53,661 nt of DNA. Origin: Oscillospiraceae bacterium. Its GTDB lineage: Bacteria > Bacillota > Clostridia > Oscillospirales > Acutalibacteraceae. The notes beneath the pieces were generated by a model. The model was given only the letters and a program-made list of their open reading frames with translations, did not search any database and was not told the origin of the DNA. The translations under genes and the position numbers were made by a program. The stretch covers positions 257,634 to 311,294 of the forward strand of contig CAJTCU010000003.1 in the NCBI GenBank assembly GCA_910574935.1. The letters are read 5' to 3'. Of the stretch, positions 9,224-17,903 are shown piece after piece (position 1 is the first letter of the stretch; each line of letters begins with the position of its first letter).

Positions 9224-10084
9224 CTATTCCTTTAGTTTTAGTTCACTAAGCAGGTTTTGCAGGTCCTCTTCCCCATAAAATTCAATCTGCAAAACACCCT
9301 TTTTCTTTGAGCCCGCCACCTTTACCTTTCGGCCCAGGTAATCGCTCACTGCCAACTGGGCCTCTGCGTAAAACTGGCTGGGCTGGCTAGATCGGGGTAT
9401 CGCCTGGGGCTCCTTTGTCTCCGCGCTTTTCTTGGCTAATGCCTCCAGCTCCCGCACAGAAGCGCCCTCTTTCGCTCTCTGGGCTGCCGCCAGCATATCC
9501 TCCTGGTTCTTAAAGCTTAGCAGGGTTCTGGCATGTCCGGCGGAGAGTTCTCCTCTTTCTACCATCTGCTGAATCTCCTCCGGCAGGTTCAACAGCCGCA
9601 GCGCGTTGGCCACGGCGGGCCGGGATTTTCCCACTGCTTCTGCCGCCTTCTCCTGGGTAAAGCCCTGGGCCTCTATCAGCTGTTGGTACCCCCTGGCCTC
9701 TTCCAGGGGGCTTAAGTCCTCCCGCTGTAGGTTCTCGATGAGAGCGAAGAGCATCTCTTCCCCATCGCTCATTTCCCGCACCACTGCGGGCACCTCGGAA
9801 AGGCCAGCCATGCGTGCCGCCCGCCACCGGCGTTCCCCAGCCACAATACGGTATCCGCCACTGACCATGGGCCGCAGCAAAATAGGTTGAAGCACCCCGT
9901 GCTGCGCTATGGACTCTGCCAATTCTGAAAGAGCGGCCGGGTCAAATTCTTTTCTGGGCTGGTCCCGGTTTGGCTCGATTTCACTGATGCGCACTGCCAC
10001 CGTTCCCTCGCCGTTTTCCGCCGCGTTTTCCGCGAAGATGGCGTCTAGCCCCTTGCCCAGTCCACGTTTTTTCACGCTCATCAT
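9224..10084 (-). CDS. parB: chromosome-partitioning protein ParB/Spo0J
   Basis: CTP-dependent DNA clamp that loads at parS and recruits SMC near the origin. The 286-residue product has the conserved N-terminal tail KKRGLGKGLDAIFAE, the catalytic box (NRDQPRKEFD, GYRIVAGERRWRAARMAGL), the parS-binding helix-turn-helix (about 135-160, TQEKAAEAVGKSRPAVANALRLLNLP) and a C-terminal dimerisation domain. It is the second gene after soj, with about 247 bp between them. A paralogue (noc) lies upstream. The ATG has AAAGGATTTT before it; the next codon is also ATG. Confidence 0.96.
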   Translation of the reverse strand: MMSVKKRGLGKGLDAIFAENAAENGEGTVAVRISEIEPNRDQPRKEFDPAALSELAESIAQHGVLQPILLRPMVSGGYRIVAGERRWRAARMAGLSEVPAVVREMSDGEEMLFALIENLQREDLSPLEEARGYQQLIEAQGFTQEKAAEAVGKSRPAVANALRLLNLPEEIQQMVERGELSAGHARTLLSFKNQEDMLAAAQRAKEGASVRELEALAKKSAETKEPQAIPRSSQPSQFYAEAQLAVSDYLGRKVKVAGSKKKGVLQIEFYGEEDLQNLLSELKLKE

Positions 10085-10331
10085 AAAATCCTTTCTAAAA
10101 AATGTTCATGCAGGCCTGATGTAAATATTGTGCAGTAGAGGGACCCCACCGCAACTTTTGAATGAGGCACTGCCGGTTACTTTGGCGGCCTCAAGCAATT
10201 TGGGTCATGTAACATAGATCAAGCTGGCAGCGGAAAATAGTAAAACTTTTACTGTCTCATTACCGAGACTTTCATGCCACCTTTAAACATTTCCCTTTAC
10301 CATCCTAATTCTTTCCTGCGCTCGCTCTCTA

Positions 10332-11096
10332 TCATGTCTTACTTTTCAGCAGCTCCTCTGCCAGTTCCTGATAGGCCCGGGCGCCCTTTGAGCTTTTATC
10401 ATAATACATCACCGGCTGGCCAAAACCCGGAGCCTCTGAAAGCCGCACAGCCCGGGGAATAACTGTTTTAAAGACCTTTCGTGGAAAGTACTTCTTCACT
10501 TCCTCTACCACCTGTTGGGTCAGGTTTAGCCGGCCGTCGTACATAGTCAGTAATACTCCCTCTAACTCCAGCATATTGTTATATTGGCGCTTTACCCGGC
10601 GAATGGTGTTCATTAGCTGAGAAAGCCCCTCCAAAGCGTAGTATTCGCATTGGATTGGGATAAGGATGGTATCTGAAGCGTTTAGAGAATTCGTGGTGAT
10701 CAGTCCTAAAGAAGGGGGGCAGTCAATGAAGATATAGTCATATTTGCTCCGCACCCCAGCCAATGGCTCCTTTAACCGCTCCTCTCGTTTTTCCACCGAG
10801 GCCAACTCAATCTCTGCCGCCGCCATGTCAATACTGGCAGGCAGCAGCTCCAGGTTCTCGAATTCTGTTTTCACAATGGCATCCGCCGCCTTTGCTCCCC
10901 CGATAACTACCTGATACATTGTCACCGGGCAGTTGCGTCGGTCCACCCCCACGCCGCTGGTGGTATTGCCCTGGGGGTCCGCATCGGCCAAAAGTATCTT
11001 TTTGCCCATACTGCCCAGCGCTGCCGCCAAGTTGACCGCTGTGGTGGTTTTCCCCACGCCGCCCTTTTGGTTAGCCACGGCAATAATTTTTCCCAT
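10332..11096 (-). CDS. parA: ParA-family ATPase Soj
   Basis: Deviant Walker ATPase that works with Spo0J in origin segregation and, in Bacillus, regulates DnaA. The 254-residue product opens with MGKIIAVANQKGGVGKTTTAVNL, the deviant Walker A (KGGVGKTT), followed by the ADADPQGN switch and DYIFIDCPPSLGL. The start at ATG 11096 is chosen because AAAGAGAG sits 8 bases upstream; a GTG three codons earlier (11105) is possible. A parS site lies about 170 bp upstream between noc and soj. Confidence 0.96.
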   Translation of the reverse strand: MGKIIAVANQKGGVGKTTTAVNLAAALGSMGKKILLADADPQGNTTSGVGVDRRNCPVTMYQVVIGGAKAADAIVKTEFENLELLPASIDMAAAEIELASVEKREERLKEPLAGVRSKYDYIFIDCPPSLGLITTNSLNASDTILIPIQCEYYALEGLSQLMNTIRRVKRQYNNMLELEGVLLTMYDGRLNLTQQVVEEVKKYFPRKVFKTVIPRAVRLSEAPGFGQPVMYYDKSSKGARAYQELAEELLKSKT

Positions 11097-11153
11097 TTTC
11101 TTCACTCTCTTTAGTTGTTTGTTGCCTTTCTAAAAATCCAGTAATTCACTCAC

Positions 11154-11182
11154 ATTATAACACAGAATGGGGCTTTTTTCCA
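11154..11182 (-). promoter_or_regulatory. candidate soj promoter
   Basis: On the minus strand TATAAT (11159-11154) lies about 58 bp before the soj start, with TGGAAA at a 17-bp spacing as a weak -35. Confidence 0.5.
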
Positions 11183-11263
11183 GTCCCAATATTTTGTAGA
11201 TTTATTAAAAGAATGTCGCCCTATTCCTATTTTGTTTCTTGCTCTGCCCGTCTACTTTTTCTC

Positions 11264-11279
11264 TGTTCCACGTGAAACA
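11264..11279. promoter_or_regulatory. parS centromere site
   Basis: TGTTCCACGTGAAACA matches the Firmicutes parS consensus TGTTNCACGTGAAACA. It lies between noc and soj, the usual origin-proximal position, and is the predicted loading site for the ParB encoded at 9224-10084. Confidence 0.92.
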
Positions 11280-11317
11280 AAAGCTGACGGCCGGAGCTTT
11301 TCAGCCCCGGCCGCCTT
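11280..11317 (-). terminator. possible terminator after noc
   Basis: On the minus strand GGCCGGgGCT-gaaa-AGCtCCGGCC forms a strong GC-rich stem shortly after the noc stop, but the nearest T-run (TTTTG) is 6 bases beyond the stem and merges with the parS site. Confidence 0.4.
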
Positions 11318-11343
11318 CTGTGGGAAATGAATAAGGGAATGGG

Positions 11344-12144
11344 TTAAACTTGTACTCGTGATAATTTAGGAATGCGCACCACACACTCGATATAGTCTTC
11401 CGTCTCCTTTTTCTCCGTATGGGCCTGTATCCCAGCTGTCTTCATGGCGTCCACCGCATGGTCAATGGTATTAATAAATAAGCGGATATCCTTTGCCACA
11501 AAAGTACGCTTGGGCCGCCGCACTGGTTCTCGCGGCTTTAAAGCCTCTAAAATCAGCTCTTCCGTCTGGGCCACATTCAGGTTTCGCATAATGACGGTGC
11601 GCAAAATTCTCTGCCGCAGTTCAATATCGTCTACCCGCAGCAGCGCCCTAGCATGGCGCTCTGTTAAGTTATTATTAATAATCTCAGACTGTTCCTCTGG
11701 GCTCAATTTCAGCAGCCGAATCTTATTCGCTAAATAGGATTGGCTCATTCCCAGCCGCCGGGCCGCCTCTTCTTGGGTGATTTGCCATTCTCGTAATAAT
11801 GCTAGAATGGCGTTGGCCTGTTCAAACATTTGCAGGTCCCTGCGTTGAACATTTTCCAAAAGAGCTAGCACTGCGCTATCTTCAGGTTCGCAATCTGATA
11901 AAATCGCAGGTATTTCCTTTAATCCTGCCAGCTTACAGGCCCGAAGCCGACGCTCTCCCGCCACCAAAAAGTATGCGCCGCTCTCTCGCCTGACTGTCAC
12001 TGGCTGAAGCAGGCCATTTTCGACGATACTTTGGGCCAAGCTCTGCAATTCGTCCTCACGAAATATCTTTCTCGGCTGGGACGGGTTTGGCAAGATTTTA
12101 TTAATGGGAAGTTTAATCAGTTTCAGCTTGTCCTTTGTGAACAT
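11344..12144 (-). CDS. noc: nucleoid occlusion protein Noc (ParB paralogue)
   Basis: ParB-like CTPase/DNA-binding protein of 266 residues that in Bacillus prevents division over the nucleoid. It has the ParB N-domain (LPNPSQPRKIFREDELQSLAQSI, GAYFLVAGERRLRACKLAGL) and an HTH (about 121-145, TQEEAARRLGMSQSYLANKIRLLKL), but lacks the KRGLGKGLDALF N-terminal Soj-stimulating tail seen in the ParB encoded at 9224. Its position between rsmG and soj is diagnostic of noc. The N terminus (MFTKDKLKLIKLPI) is less clearly amphipathic than in Bacillus, so membrane binding is uncertain. The ribosome-binding site AAAGGAGG is strong. I found no convincing Noc-binding palindrome in the window. Confidence 0.88.
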   Translation of the reverse strand: MFTKDKLKLIKLPINKILPNPSQPRKIFREDELQSLAQSIVENGLLQPVTVRRESGAYFLVAGERRLRACKLAGLKEIPAILSDCEPEDSAVLALLENVQRRDLQMFEQANAILALLREWQITQEEAARRLGMSQSYLANKIRLLKLSPEEQSEIINNNLTERHARALLRVDDIELRQRILRTVIMRNLNVAQTEELILEALKPREPVRRPKRTFVAKDIRLFINTIDHAVDAMKTAGIQAHTEKKETEDYIECVVRIPKLSRVQV

Positions 12145-12218
12145 CCTGCCTTACCTCCTTTGCAAGACCTATTTTACTACAAACCAAGCGCGAGTTTTGT
12201 TGCTACTTGTCGGCGGGG

Positions 12219-12264
12219 CAAAAAAAGAACAATTCCTGAAGGATGCTCTCTAAGAATTGTTCTT
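12219..12264 (-). terminator. Rho-independent terminator of the small secreted protein gene
   Basis: On the minus strand AAGAACAATTC and GAATTGTTCTT form an 11-bp stem followed by TTTTTTG. It separates the upstream unit from noc, which therefore needs its own promoter. Confidence 0.85.
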
Positions 12265-12288
12265 GTGGCTAGTGAAGGATTTATTATA

Positions 12289-12630
12289 TTAATATTCCGG
12301 ATTGATTGGCTTCCAATCAGCAGGAAACAACTCGTGAAAATTTGGGACCCGCTCTTTTGTCCCATCAGGACTGAGGATGTAACCCTCAATCCCATCTTGC
12401 GACCAAGCGTCCACTCGGTTAATAATCCGTTTCCTTGCTTCAAGAATCACGGGCTTCATTGCTTCTTCTGCCTGCTCCAAATTCATATAAGCATAATATT
12501 CCGGGTCATGAAGCGAAAAGGCCTGTTCCATGGTTTGCGGTGCTTGTTTTTGAAATGTCCTGGGCAGATTTGGAGTAGAAGCAATTGCAGTAACACAGCC
12601 TAGACATATTACTAAAGCTTTTACATTCAT
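12289..12630 (-). CDS. small putative secreted protein, unknown function
   Basis: The 113-residue product begins with a short hydrophobic leader (MNVKALVICLGCVTAIAST) that looks like a signal peptide, possibly with Cys12 as a non-canonical lipid site. The rest is a soluble, Tyr-, Glu- and Pro-containing domain (HDPEYYAYMNLEQAEEAM, DAWSQDGIEGYIL, ELFPADWKPINPEY). The start at 12630 has an ideal GGAGGTGA 5 bases upstream. It sits between rsmG and noc, where Firmicutes usually have no gene, and has its own strong terminator. I do not recognise the family. Confidence 0.7.
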   Translation of the reverse strand: MNVKALVICLGCVTAIASTPNLPRTFQKQAPQTMEQAFSLHDPEYYAYMNLEQAEEAMKPVILEARKRIINRVDAWSQDGIEGYILSPDGTKERVPNFHELFPADWKPINPEY

Positions 12631-12698
12631 TTTGTCACCTCCTCTCTGAAACAATTATAACATCATAAATAACAAATGTCAATAACAAAACAAAAAAT

Positions 12699-13412
12699 TT
12701 ATAGAGGATGCTTCACAATTGTCCCACCATGTCTTGGGTAACTCTTGGGAGTAAAGGCCAGCTTTCGCACCACCACCAGGTTTCGCTCCCCAGCATGGGG
12801 CAATAAGACCGGCTTTAACTCCACCTGACTGCCGCCCAGAATCTCTAAAGCTTGCTTCGCCTCATTCAATTCTTTCTCAGCCCCTGGTCCCTTCATGGCT
12901 ACAAAAAGGCCCTTCATTTTTACCAGGGGTAAACAGTATTCACTAAGTACATTCAGCGCTGCCACTGCCCGAGCAGTCACCAAATCGAAGCTCTCTCTCA
13001 TGTCTTTATCCCGTCCAGCCTCTTCGGCCCGCTTATGCACCCGAGGGCAATCCAGTCCCAGCCGCCCGCAAACCTCCTCCAAAAAACAAAGCCGTTTATT
13101 TGCTCCATCCATTAGTGTAACTTCCAAATCTGGCCGGAGAATCTTCATGGGCATCCCAGGAAATCCAGCCCCTGTCCCTACATCTAGGACCCTGGCTCCC
13201 TCCTTAAGGTTACAAACACTTAAAACTGTTAAGCTGTCAAGAAAATGCTTTTCTACAATTTCTTCTGGCTGGGTAATAGCGGTTAAATTCAATTTTTCAT
13301 TCCATTCCAGCAGCTGTTCCATATAAATTTGGAATTTCTCTCCCTGTTCCCTGGTCAAACGCAGTCCAAAAGATTTTGCCATTTCCAGCAGCTGTTCCAT
13401 TATGTTTACCAA
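12699..13412 (-). CDS. rsmG: 16S rRNA (guanine-527 N7) methyltransferase RsmG
   Basis: SAM-dependent methyltransferase (GidB) that modifies G527 of 16S rRNA; its loss confers low-level streptomycin resistance in other bacteria. The 237-residue product has the SAM motif VLDVGTGAGFPGMPMKIL, followed by LEVTLMDGANKRLCFLEEV and DLVTARAVAALNVL. It lies downstream of mnmG (96-bp gap), its usual neighbour. Start codon choice between 13412 and the in-frame ATG at 13400 is open. Confidence 0.95.
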   Translation of the reverse strand: MVNIMEQLLEMAKSFGLRLTREQGEKFQIYMEQLLEWNEKLNLTAITQPEEIVEKHFLDSLTVLSVCNLKEGARVLDVGTGAGFPGMPMKILRPDLEVTLMDGANKRLCFLEEVCGRLGLDCPRVHKRAEEAGRDKDMRESFDLVTARAVAALNVLSEYCLPLVKMKGLFVAMKGPGAEKELNEAKQALEILGGSQVELKPVLLPHAGERNLVVVRKLAFTPKSYPRHGGTIVKHPL

Positions 13413-13508
13413 TATTCTCTACTCCTTTTTCTTGTAATTAAATCCTTCTATTCCTCTCTAGCTCCAGCATATTAAGTCAGCCTTGAGCACCTATATTTTC
13501 CAAAGTCT

Positions 13509-15398
13509 TTATGTGTTTTTTCTATCCCCCTCTTGGGCCGCCAGCCAGATCATCAGCACTGAGATGTCTGCTGGACTCACTCCCGACACACGCCCTGCCT
13601 GGCCTAAATTAGCAGGCCGGACTTTCTCAAGCTTTTCTATTGCCTCTAAGCGAAGGCCAACAATAGCTTGATAATTTATATCGGGCGGCAGTTCCTTTCG
13701 CTCCACTCTCCGCATTTCTTCAATATCAGCCATTTGTCTGCGGATATATCCCTCATACTTCAGCTCAATTTCAACACTCTCCAAGACTGCTTTGGGAAGC
13801 AAAGGACGGTTCGTATCCACTGGTTCTAAAGCCGCGTAAGTAACTTGGGGACGTCTCAAAAGCTCCGCCAAACGAACACCCGTGGAAACAGCTGTTGTTT
13901 CACATGAAACAAGTATTTGATTCAGCAGATCTGTGGGCGGAAAAATAGTAGCATTAGCTCGCTGCAGCTCCCGTCGTTTCTGCTCTTGCTTTTCATTAAA
14001 TTTGTCCCATCTCCAATCCGAAATCAGGCCCAGCTGCCGGCCCACCGGGGTCAGCCTTTCGTCCGCATTATCCTGCCGCAATACCAGCCGGTACTCAGAA
14101 CGAGAAGTCATCATTCGATAAGGGTCTGAAACGCCTTTTGTAATTAAATCATCAATCAAAGTACCGATATAAGAGCCTGCCCGGTCCAGGACCAAAGGAG
14201 GCTTTCCCTGCACTTTTAAAGCCGCGTTAATTCCTGCCACCAGTCCTTGGGCTGCGGCCTCTTCATAGCCAGAACTGCCGTTAAACTGTCCCGCTCCATA
14301 TAGCCCAGGCCAATCGCGGAATTCTAAGGTTCCTTGCAGCTGCAAAGGGTCACAGCAGTCGTATTCAATGGCATAAGCAGTACGCATAATCTGTACCCGC
14401 TCCAACCCTGGAATGGTACGATAAAAGGCCACCTGCACCTCTTCTGGCAAAGAAGAACTCATACCTTGCAGATACATTTCCTCCGTATTTAAGCCACAAG
14501 GCTCAATAAACAGCTGATGCCTTGTTTTATCGGGAAAACGCTTGACTTTATCCTCAATACTGGGACAATACCTGGGCCCTACCCCATCAATCATCCCCGA
14601 ATACATAGGAGACCGATGAAAATTTTCTCGAATTACCCGATGGGTTCCTTCATTCGTCCAGCTGACATAGCAGTCCACCTTATTTGCCAGCGGTTCCACT
14701 GTTTCAAAGGAAAAGGGTTCCACTGGCTCATCTCCCTGCTGGATCTCTAATCCAGAAAAATCAATAGAGGAGCGCAGTACTCGGGCCGGAGTACCCGTCT
14801 TGAATCGACGCAAAGAGATACCTAGCTCTCGCAGAGAATCCGGCAAAAAGGCAGAGGGAAACATTCCGTCTGGGCCACTGTCCATTACTACCTCGCCCAC
14901 ATAAATCTTGCCGCCTAAAAAAGTTCCCGTACAGATAATCACCGTCTTTGCCTGAAAAACAGCACCAAATCGTGTAAATATCTTCCAGTCCCTTTCCTCT
15001 CTCTTCAGACTGACCACCTCCGCCTGCCGAAGAGTAAGATTTTCACAACGTTCCAGCTTCTGTTTCATCATTTGAGAATAGCGGTTTCGATCAATCTGCG
15101 CCCGCAAGGAATGCACAGCAGGTCCTTTTCCCAGGTTCAGCATCCGGCTTTGCAGCATACATGCGTCCGCTGTCTTTCCCATCTCTCCCCCCAAAGCGTC
15201 AATCTCCCGCACTAAGTGGCCTTTAGCGGTTCCACCAATACTAGGATTACAGGGACAGTTTCCCACAGCATCCAAGTTAATCGTAAACACAGTAGTTTTG
15301 CAACCCAGACGGGCTGCGGATAAACCGGCCTCAATTCCCGCATGGCCCGCGCCTATTACAGCCACATCCAAATATCCAGCAAAATATGTTGATACCAT
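13509..15398 (-). CDS. mnmG: tRNA uridine 5-carboxymethylaminomethyl modification enzyme MnmG
   Basis: FAD-dependent enzyme (GidA) that with MnmE modifies the wobble U34 of several tRNAs. The 629-residue product has the N-terminal FAD-binding GAGHAGIEAGLSAARLG, the CNPSIGGTAKGHLVREIDALGG signature, VIICTGTFLGGKIYVG, and the MTSRSEYRLVLRQDNADERLTPVGRQLGL segment, with the C-terminal MnmE/tRNA-binding helical domain. The ribosome-binding site TAAGGAG precedes the ATG. It follows mnmE with an exonuclease gene in between. A near-parS sequence lies inside the gene. Confidence 0.97.
   Translation of the reverse strand: MVSTYFAGYLDVAVIGAGHAGIEAGLSAARLGCKTTVFTINLDAVGNCPCNPSIGGTAKGHLVREIDALGGEMGKTADACMLQSRMLNLGKGPAVHSLRAQIDRNRYSQMMKQKLERCENLTLRQAEVVSLKREERDWKIFTRFGAVFQAKTVIICTGTFLGGKIYVGEVVMDSGPDGMFPSAFLPDSLRELGISLRRFKTGTPARVLRSSIDFSGLEIQQGDEPVEPFSFETVEPLANKVDCYVSWTNEGTHRVIRENFHRSPMYSGMIDGVGPRYCPSIEDKVKRFPDKTRHQLFIEPCGLNTEEMYLQGMSSSLPEEVQVAFYRTIPGLERVQIMRTAYAIEYDCCDPLQLQGTLEFRDWPGLYGAGQFNGSSGYEEAAAQGLVAGINAALKVQGKPPLVLDRAGSYIGTLIDDLITKGVSDPYRMMTSRSEYRLVLRQDNADERLTPVGRQLGLISDWRWDKFNEKQEQKRRELQRANATIFPPTDLLNQILVSCETTAVSTGVRLAELLRRPQVTYAALEPVDTNRPLLPKAVLESVEIELKYEGYIRRQMADIEEMRRVERKELPPDINYQAIVGLRLEAIEKLEKVRPANLGQAGRVSGVSPADISVLMIWLAAQEGDRKNT
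13896..13911. promoter_or_regulatory. parS-like site inside mnmG
   Basis: TGTTTCACATGAAACA differs from the parS consensus TGTTTCACGTGAAACA at one central base. It lies in coding sequence 2.6 kb from the consensus site, consistent with the clustered, sometimes degenerate parS sites near Firmicutes origins. Confidence 0.65.
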
Positions 15399-15492
15399 AA
15401 ACAGAACTCCTTAATAACATGAATAAATTATTCTTAGCCCGGATCTGACCCCAAATCTCCAAAATGATCCATAAGTAAGATTCACATCAAAG

Positions 15493-16344
15493 TTACTTCA
15501 GGCCAATCCCATGTAAAACTTCCCAAGTAGTAAAAACGACATCAGAAAATTCCATTTCCGATAGTTCAAAAGGCAGTTCCGCATAACCACTTAAGCGAAT
15601 CAACTGATCATTCAAAAGCAGACGCTCAGTATTTTCCAAAACAGTGGTCCTTAATCTAGGGTTAGAAATGTGTACAGCATTCTCAATCAGCTGAGAAAGA
15701 CTACCAAACTCACGCAATAGAGCAGCGGCCGTTTTCGGCCCTATTCCCCGTACACCATTAATATGATCCGAGGAATCCCCTATTAACGACTTAAAATCCG
15801 CATACTGGCATGGCTCAATTCCAAAACGATCTCGAAGATATTCTATTCCACAAAAATAAGATTTTTTACCGCGATAGCGAAAAACCTTCACATTTGCACT
15901 AAGCAGCTGAAAAAAATCACTGTCAAAGGAGGAAATTATAATCTCATCTTCCACACCATATCGGCTTACATAACCAGCCATCCAGTCGTCAGCTTCACAA
16001 TCAATGGTTTCTTTATAGGGGATTCCTAAATAATCAAGGGAAGCATACACCCAAGGCAATTGGGAATAAGGATTATCTTCTTCCGGAACATCCTGATAAT
16101 CAACCCGGTTGCATTTATACCCAGCATATAATTTATTACGAGGATTTTCATGTTCTCCATCAAACAAAACCGCGACATGGGTAGGCTTTGTGTACCGGAA
16201 AATCTTCAAAAGTGCCCCCACAAATCCTAAAACACCCCAAATACCTATTCCATTCGCATCCGTTATCCTGGCAGGGATTCCAAAGAACATTTGAAATAAC
16301 AGATTATTTCCATCCACTAAAAGAATTCGTCGCTTATCATCCAT
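15493..16344 (-). CDS. stand-alone 5'-3' exonuclease / flap endonuclease
   Basis: Divalent-metal nuclease of 283 residues, equivalent to the N-terminal nuclease domain of DNA polymerase I. Metal-site acidic residues are present in order: LLVDGNNLLFQ at the start, LFDGEHENPRNKLYAGYK, DCEADDWMAGYV, SSFDSDFFQLL and IGDSSDHINGV, followed by the helix-3-turn-helix GVRGIGPKTAAALLREFGS. The start is 5 bp after the mnmE stop, so translation is probably coupled. Such a gene is not the usual filling of the mnmE-mnmG pair. Likely role: flap or RNA-primer removal or repair. Confidence 0.88.
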   Translation of the reverse strand: MDDKRRILLVDGNNLLFQMFFGIPARITDANGIGIWGVLGFVGALLKIFRYTKPTHVAVLFDGEHENPRNKLYAGYKCNRVDYQDVPEEDNPYSQLPWVYASLDYLGIPYKETIDCEADDWMAGYVSRYGVEDEIIISSFDSDFFQLLSANVKVFRYRGKKSYFCGIEYLRDRFGIEPCQYADFKSLIGDSSDHINGVRGIGPKTAAALLREFGSLSQLIENAVHISNPRLRTTVLENTERLLLNDQLIRLSGYAELPFELSEMEFSDVVFTTWEVLHGIGLK

Positions 16345-16349
16345 ATCAA

Positions 16350-17717
16350 TTATTTTCCCACACAGAACTGCTCAAAAACCTGATCCACAATTTCCTCTGA
16401 AACCCTTTTGCCTGTCAGTTCATAGAGAGCAGCCAAGGCATCTTCCACACAGACCGTTACCGCATCTAAAGTCATTCCTCCACTCAAAGCGCTTTCCCCT
16501 TCCATCAGGCTCTCAACGGCTCGCTGAACAGCCTTTCTCTGTCGTTCCGTAAACAACTCGCCATGATCTGGATCAAAGTCCTTTTCACTTAAAAGTTTCT
16601 CTAAGGCCTTACCCAGTTCCTCTATCCCCTGGCCCTCTCCAGCGGAAATCACTACAACCTGGCTAAAACGAGCATATATCTTTTCTAAATCCATCTTCTG
16701 CTCCAAATCTGTTTTATTAACTACAGCCAGTGCGGGGTAGCCCCTTAGACGCTTCATCAAAGCAATATCCTCTGCCTCTAATTCACAGGATCCATCAAAG
16801 ACAGCCAACACTAGCTGAGCGGAAGAAATCCGCTCCCGAGCAGCCGCTACCCCAATCTCTTCCACTGGGTCCTCTGTCTCACGCAAACCAGCAGTATCCG
16901 CAAGAATCAAGGGAATTCCCGCCAACATCACCGTTTCCTCCACCACATCCCGGGTAGTACCTGGATACTCTGTAACAATGGAACGCTGACAGCCTGCCAA
17001 AAGGTTCATCAAAGTTGATTTTCCCACATTCGGCCGACCAGCAATCACCGTACGAAGCCCCTCTCTATAAATCCGCCCCTGTTCAAAGCCTTTTAGCAGC
17101 TTTTCCAAATTCGCCCGGCAACCCGCCAGTGAAGCGGCCAACTCTTCATCTGCCAGTTCCTCCACATCTTCCTCAGGAAAATCTGCCCATGCAGCCAGAT
17201 GTGCCCCCAACTGGCCCAATGTAAAAGCGATTGCATCAACTTTTTTTGTCAATGCCCCTCTGCTGGCTGCTTCCGCCATACGTGCCGCCTGGTGGCCACT
17301 AGCATGGATCATCTCCATTACAGACTCTGCCTGAGCCAGATCCATTTTTCCATTTAAAAAAGCCCGCTTAGTAAATTCTCCAGGCCCTGCTGGCTGTGCA
17401 CCTGCAAAAAGCACCTCCTGTAAAACTCGACGAGTAATATACAGGCCTCCATGACAGGAAAGTTCTACTACATCCTCGCCCGTATAGCTTCTGGGAGCGG
17501 CAAAAACCGTGGCCACACAATCATCCAACTTATCCCCAGAAGAGGAATGTACCCACCCAAAGGCACAAGTGTAGCCATCCATTAAGCAAAGCCGCTTTCC
17601 TCTCATAGCGGAAAAAACCCTGTCCCCTACCCGCCGGGCCTCTGGACCTGATATACGAACTACACCAATTCCCCCCGGAGCCTGTCCGGTAGAGATAGCC
17701 GCAATAGTACTACTCAC
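16350..17717 (-). CDS. mnmE: tRNA modification GTPase MnmE
   Basis: GTPase (TrmE) that works with MnmG in U34 tRNA modification. The 455-residue product has the N-terminal folate-binding domain (TIAAISTGQAPGGIGVVRISG), the helical domain, an inserted G domain with GRPNVGKSTLMN (G1), DTAGLRETEDPVE (G3) and NKTD (G4), and the C-terminal catalytic CxGK motif as the last residues (FCVGK). It starts with GTG after an AGGAGG site. The gene order jag-mnmE-mnmG is canonical. Confidence 0.97.
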   Translation of the reverse strand: MSSTIAAISTGQAPGGIGVVRISGPEARRVGDRVFSAMRGKRLCLMDGYTCAFGWVHSSSGDKLDDCVATVFAAPRSYTGEDVVELSCHGGLYITRRVLQEVLFAGAQPAGPGEFTKRAFLNGKMDLAQAESVMEMIHASGHQAARMAEAASRGALTKKVDAIAFTLGQLGAHLAAWADFPEEDVEELADEELAASLAGCRANLEKLLKGFEQGRIYREGLRTVIAGRPNVGKSTLMNLLAGCQRSIVTEYPGTTRDVVEETVMLAGIPLILADTAGLRETEDPVEEIGVAAARERISSAQLVLAVFDGSCELEAEDIALMKRLRGYPALAVVNKTDLEQKMDLEKIYARFSQVVVISAGEGQGIEELGKALEKLLSEKDFDPDHGELFTERQRKAVQRAVESLMEGESALSGGMTLDAVTVCVEDALAALYELTGKRVSEEIVDQVFEQFCVGK

Positions 17718-17859
17718 AAAAAATCCTCCTACAACAATAGTATCTATAAATTATCATACTAAAATTATCAAATAATTGTACCAACAATTTAATCTATTAC
17801 CAATACACTTATGATGATAATCCATTCAATTCAAAATGCTCAAATCATAGAATGCAGTC
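17718..17859. other. AT-rich spacer between jag and mnmE
   Basis: AT-rich, with no gene. It should hold the mnmE promoter because a terminator closes the upstream jag gene; I cannot pick a single -35/-10 pair confidently. Confidence 0.35.
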
Positions 17860-17896
17860 AAAAAAGAAAAGCGGGACCGCACAAAGCCGCCCCGCT
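17860..17896 (-). terminator. Rho-independent terminator after jag
   Basis: On the minus strand AGCGGGgcggc and its partner CCCGCT enclose a small loop and are followed by TTTTCTTTTTT. It overlaps the region immediately after the jag stop. Confidence 0.75.
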
Positions 17897-17903
17897 AAAA
17901 ATC

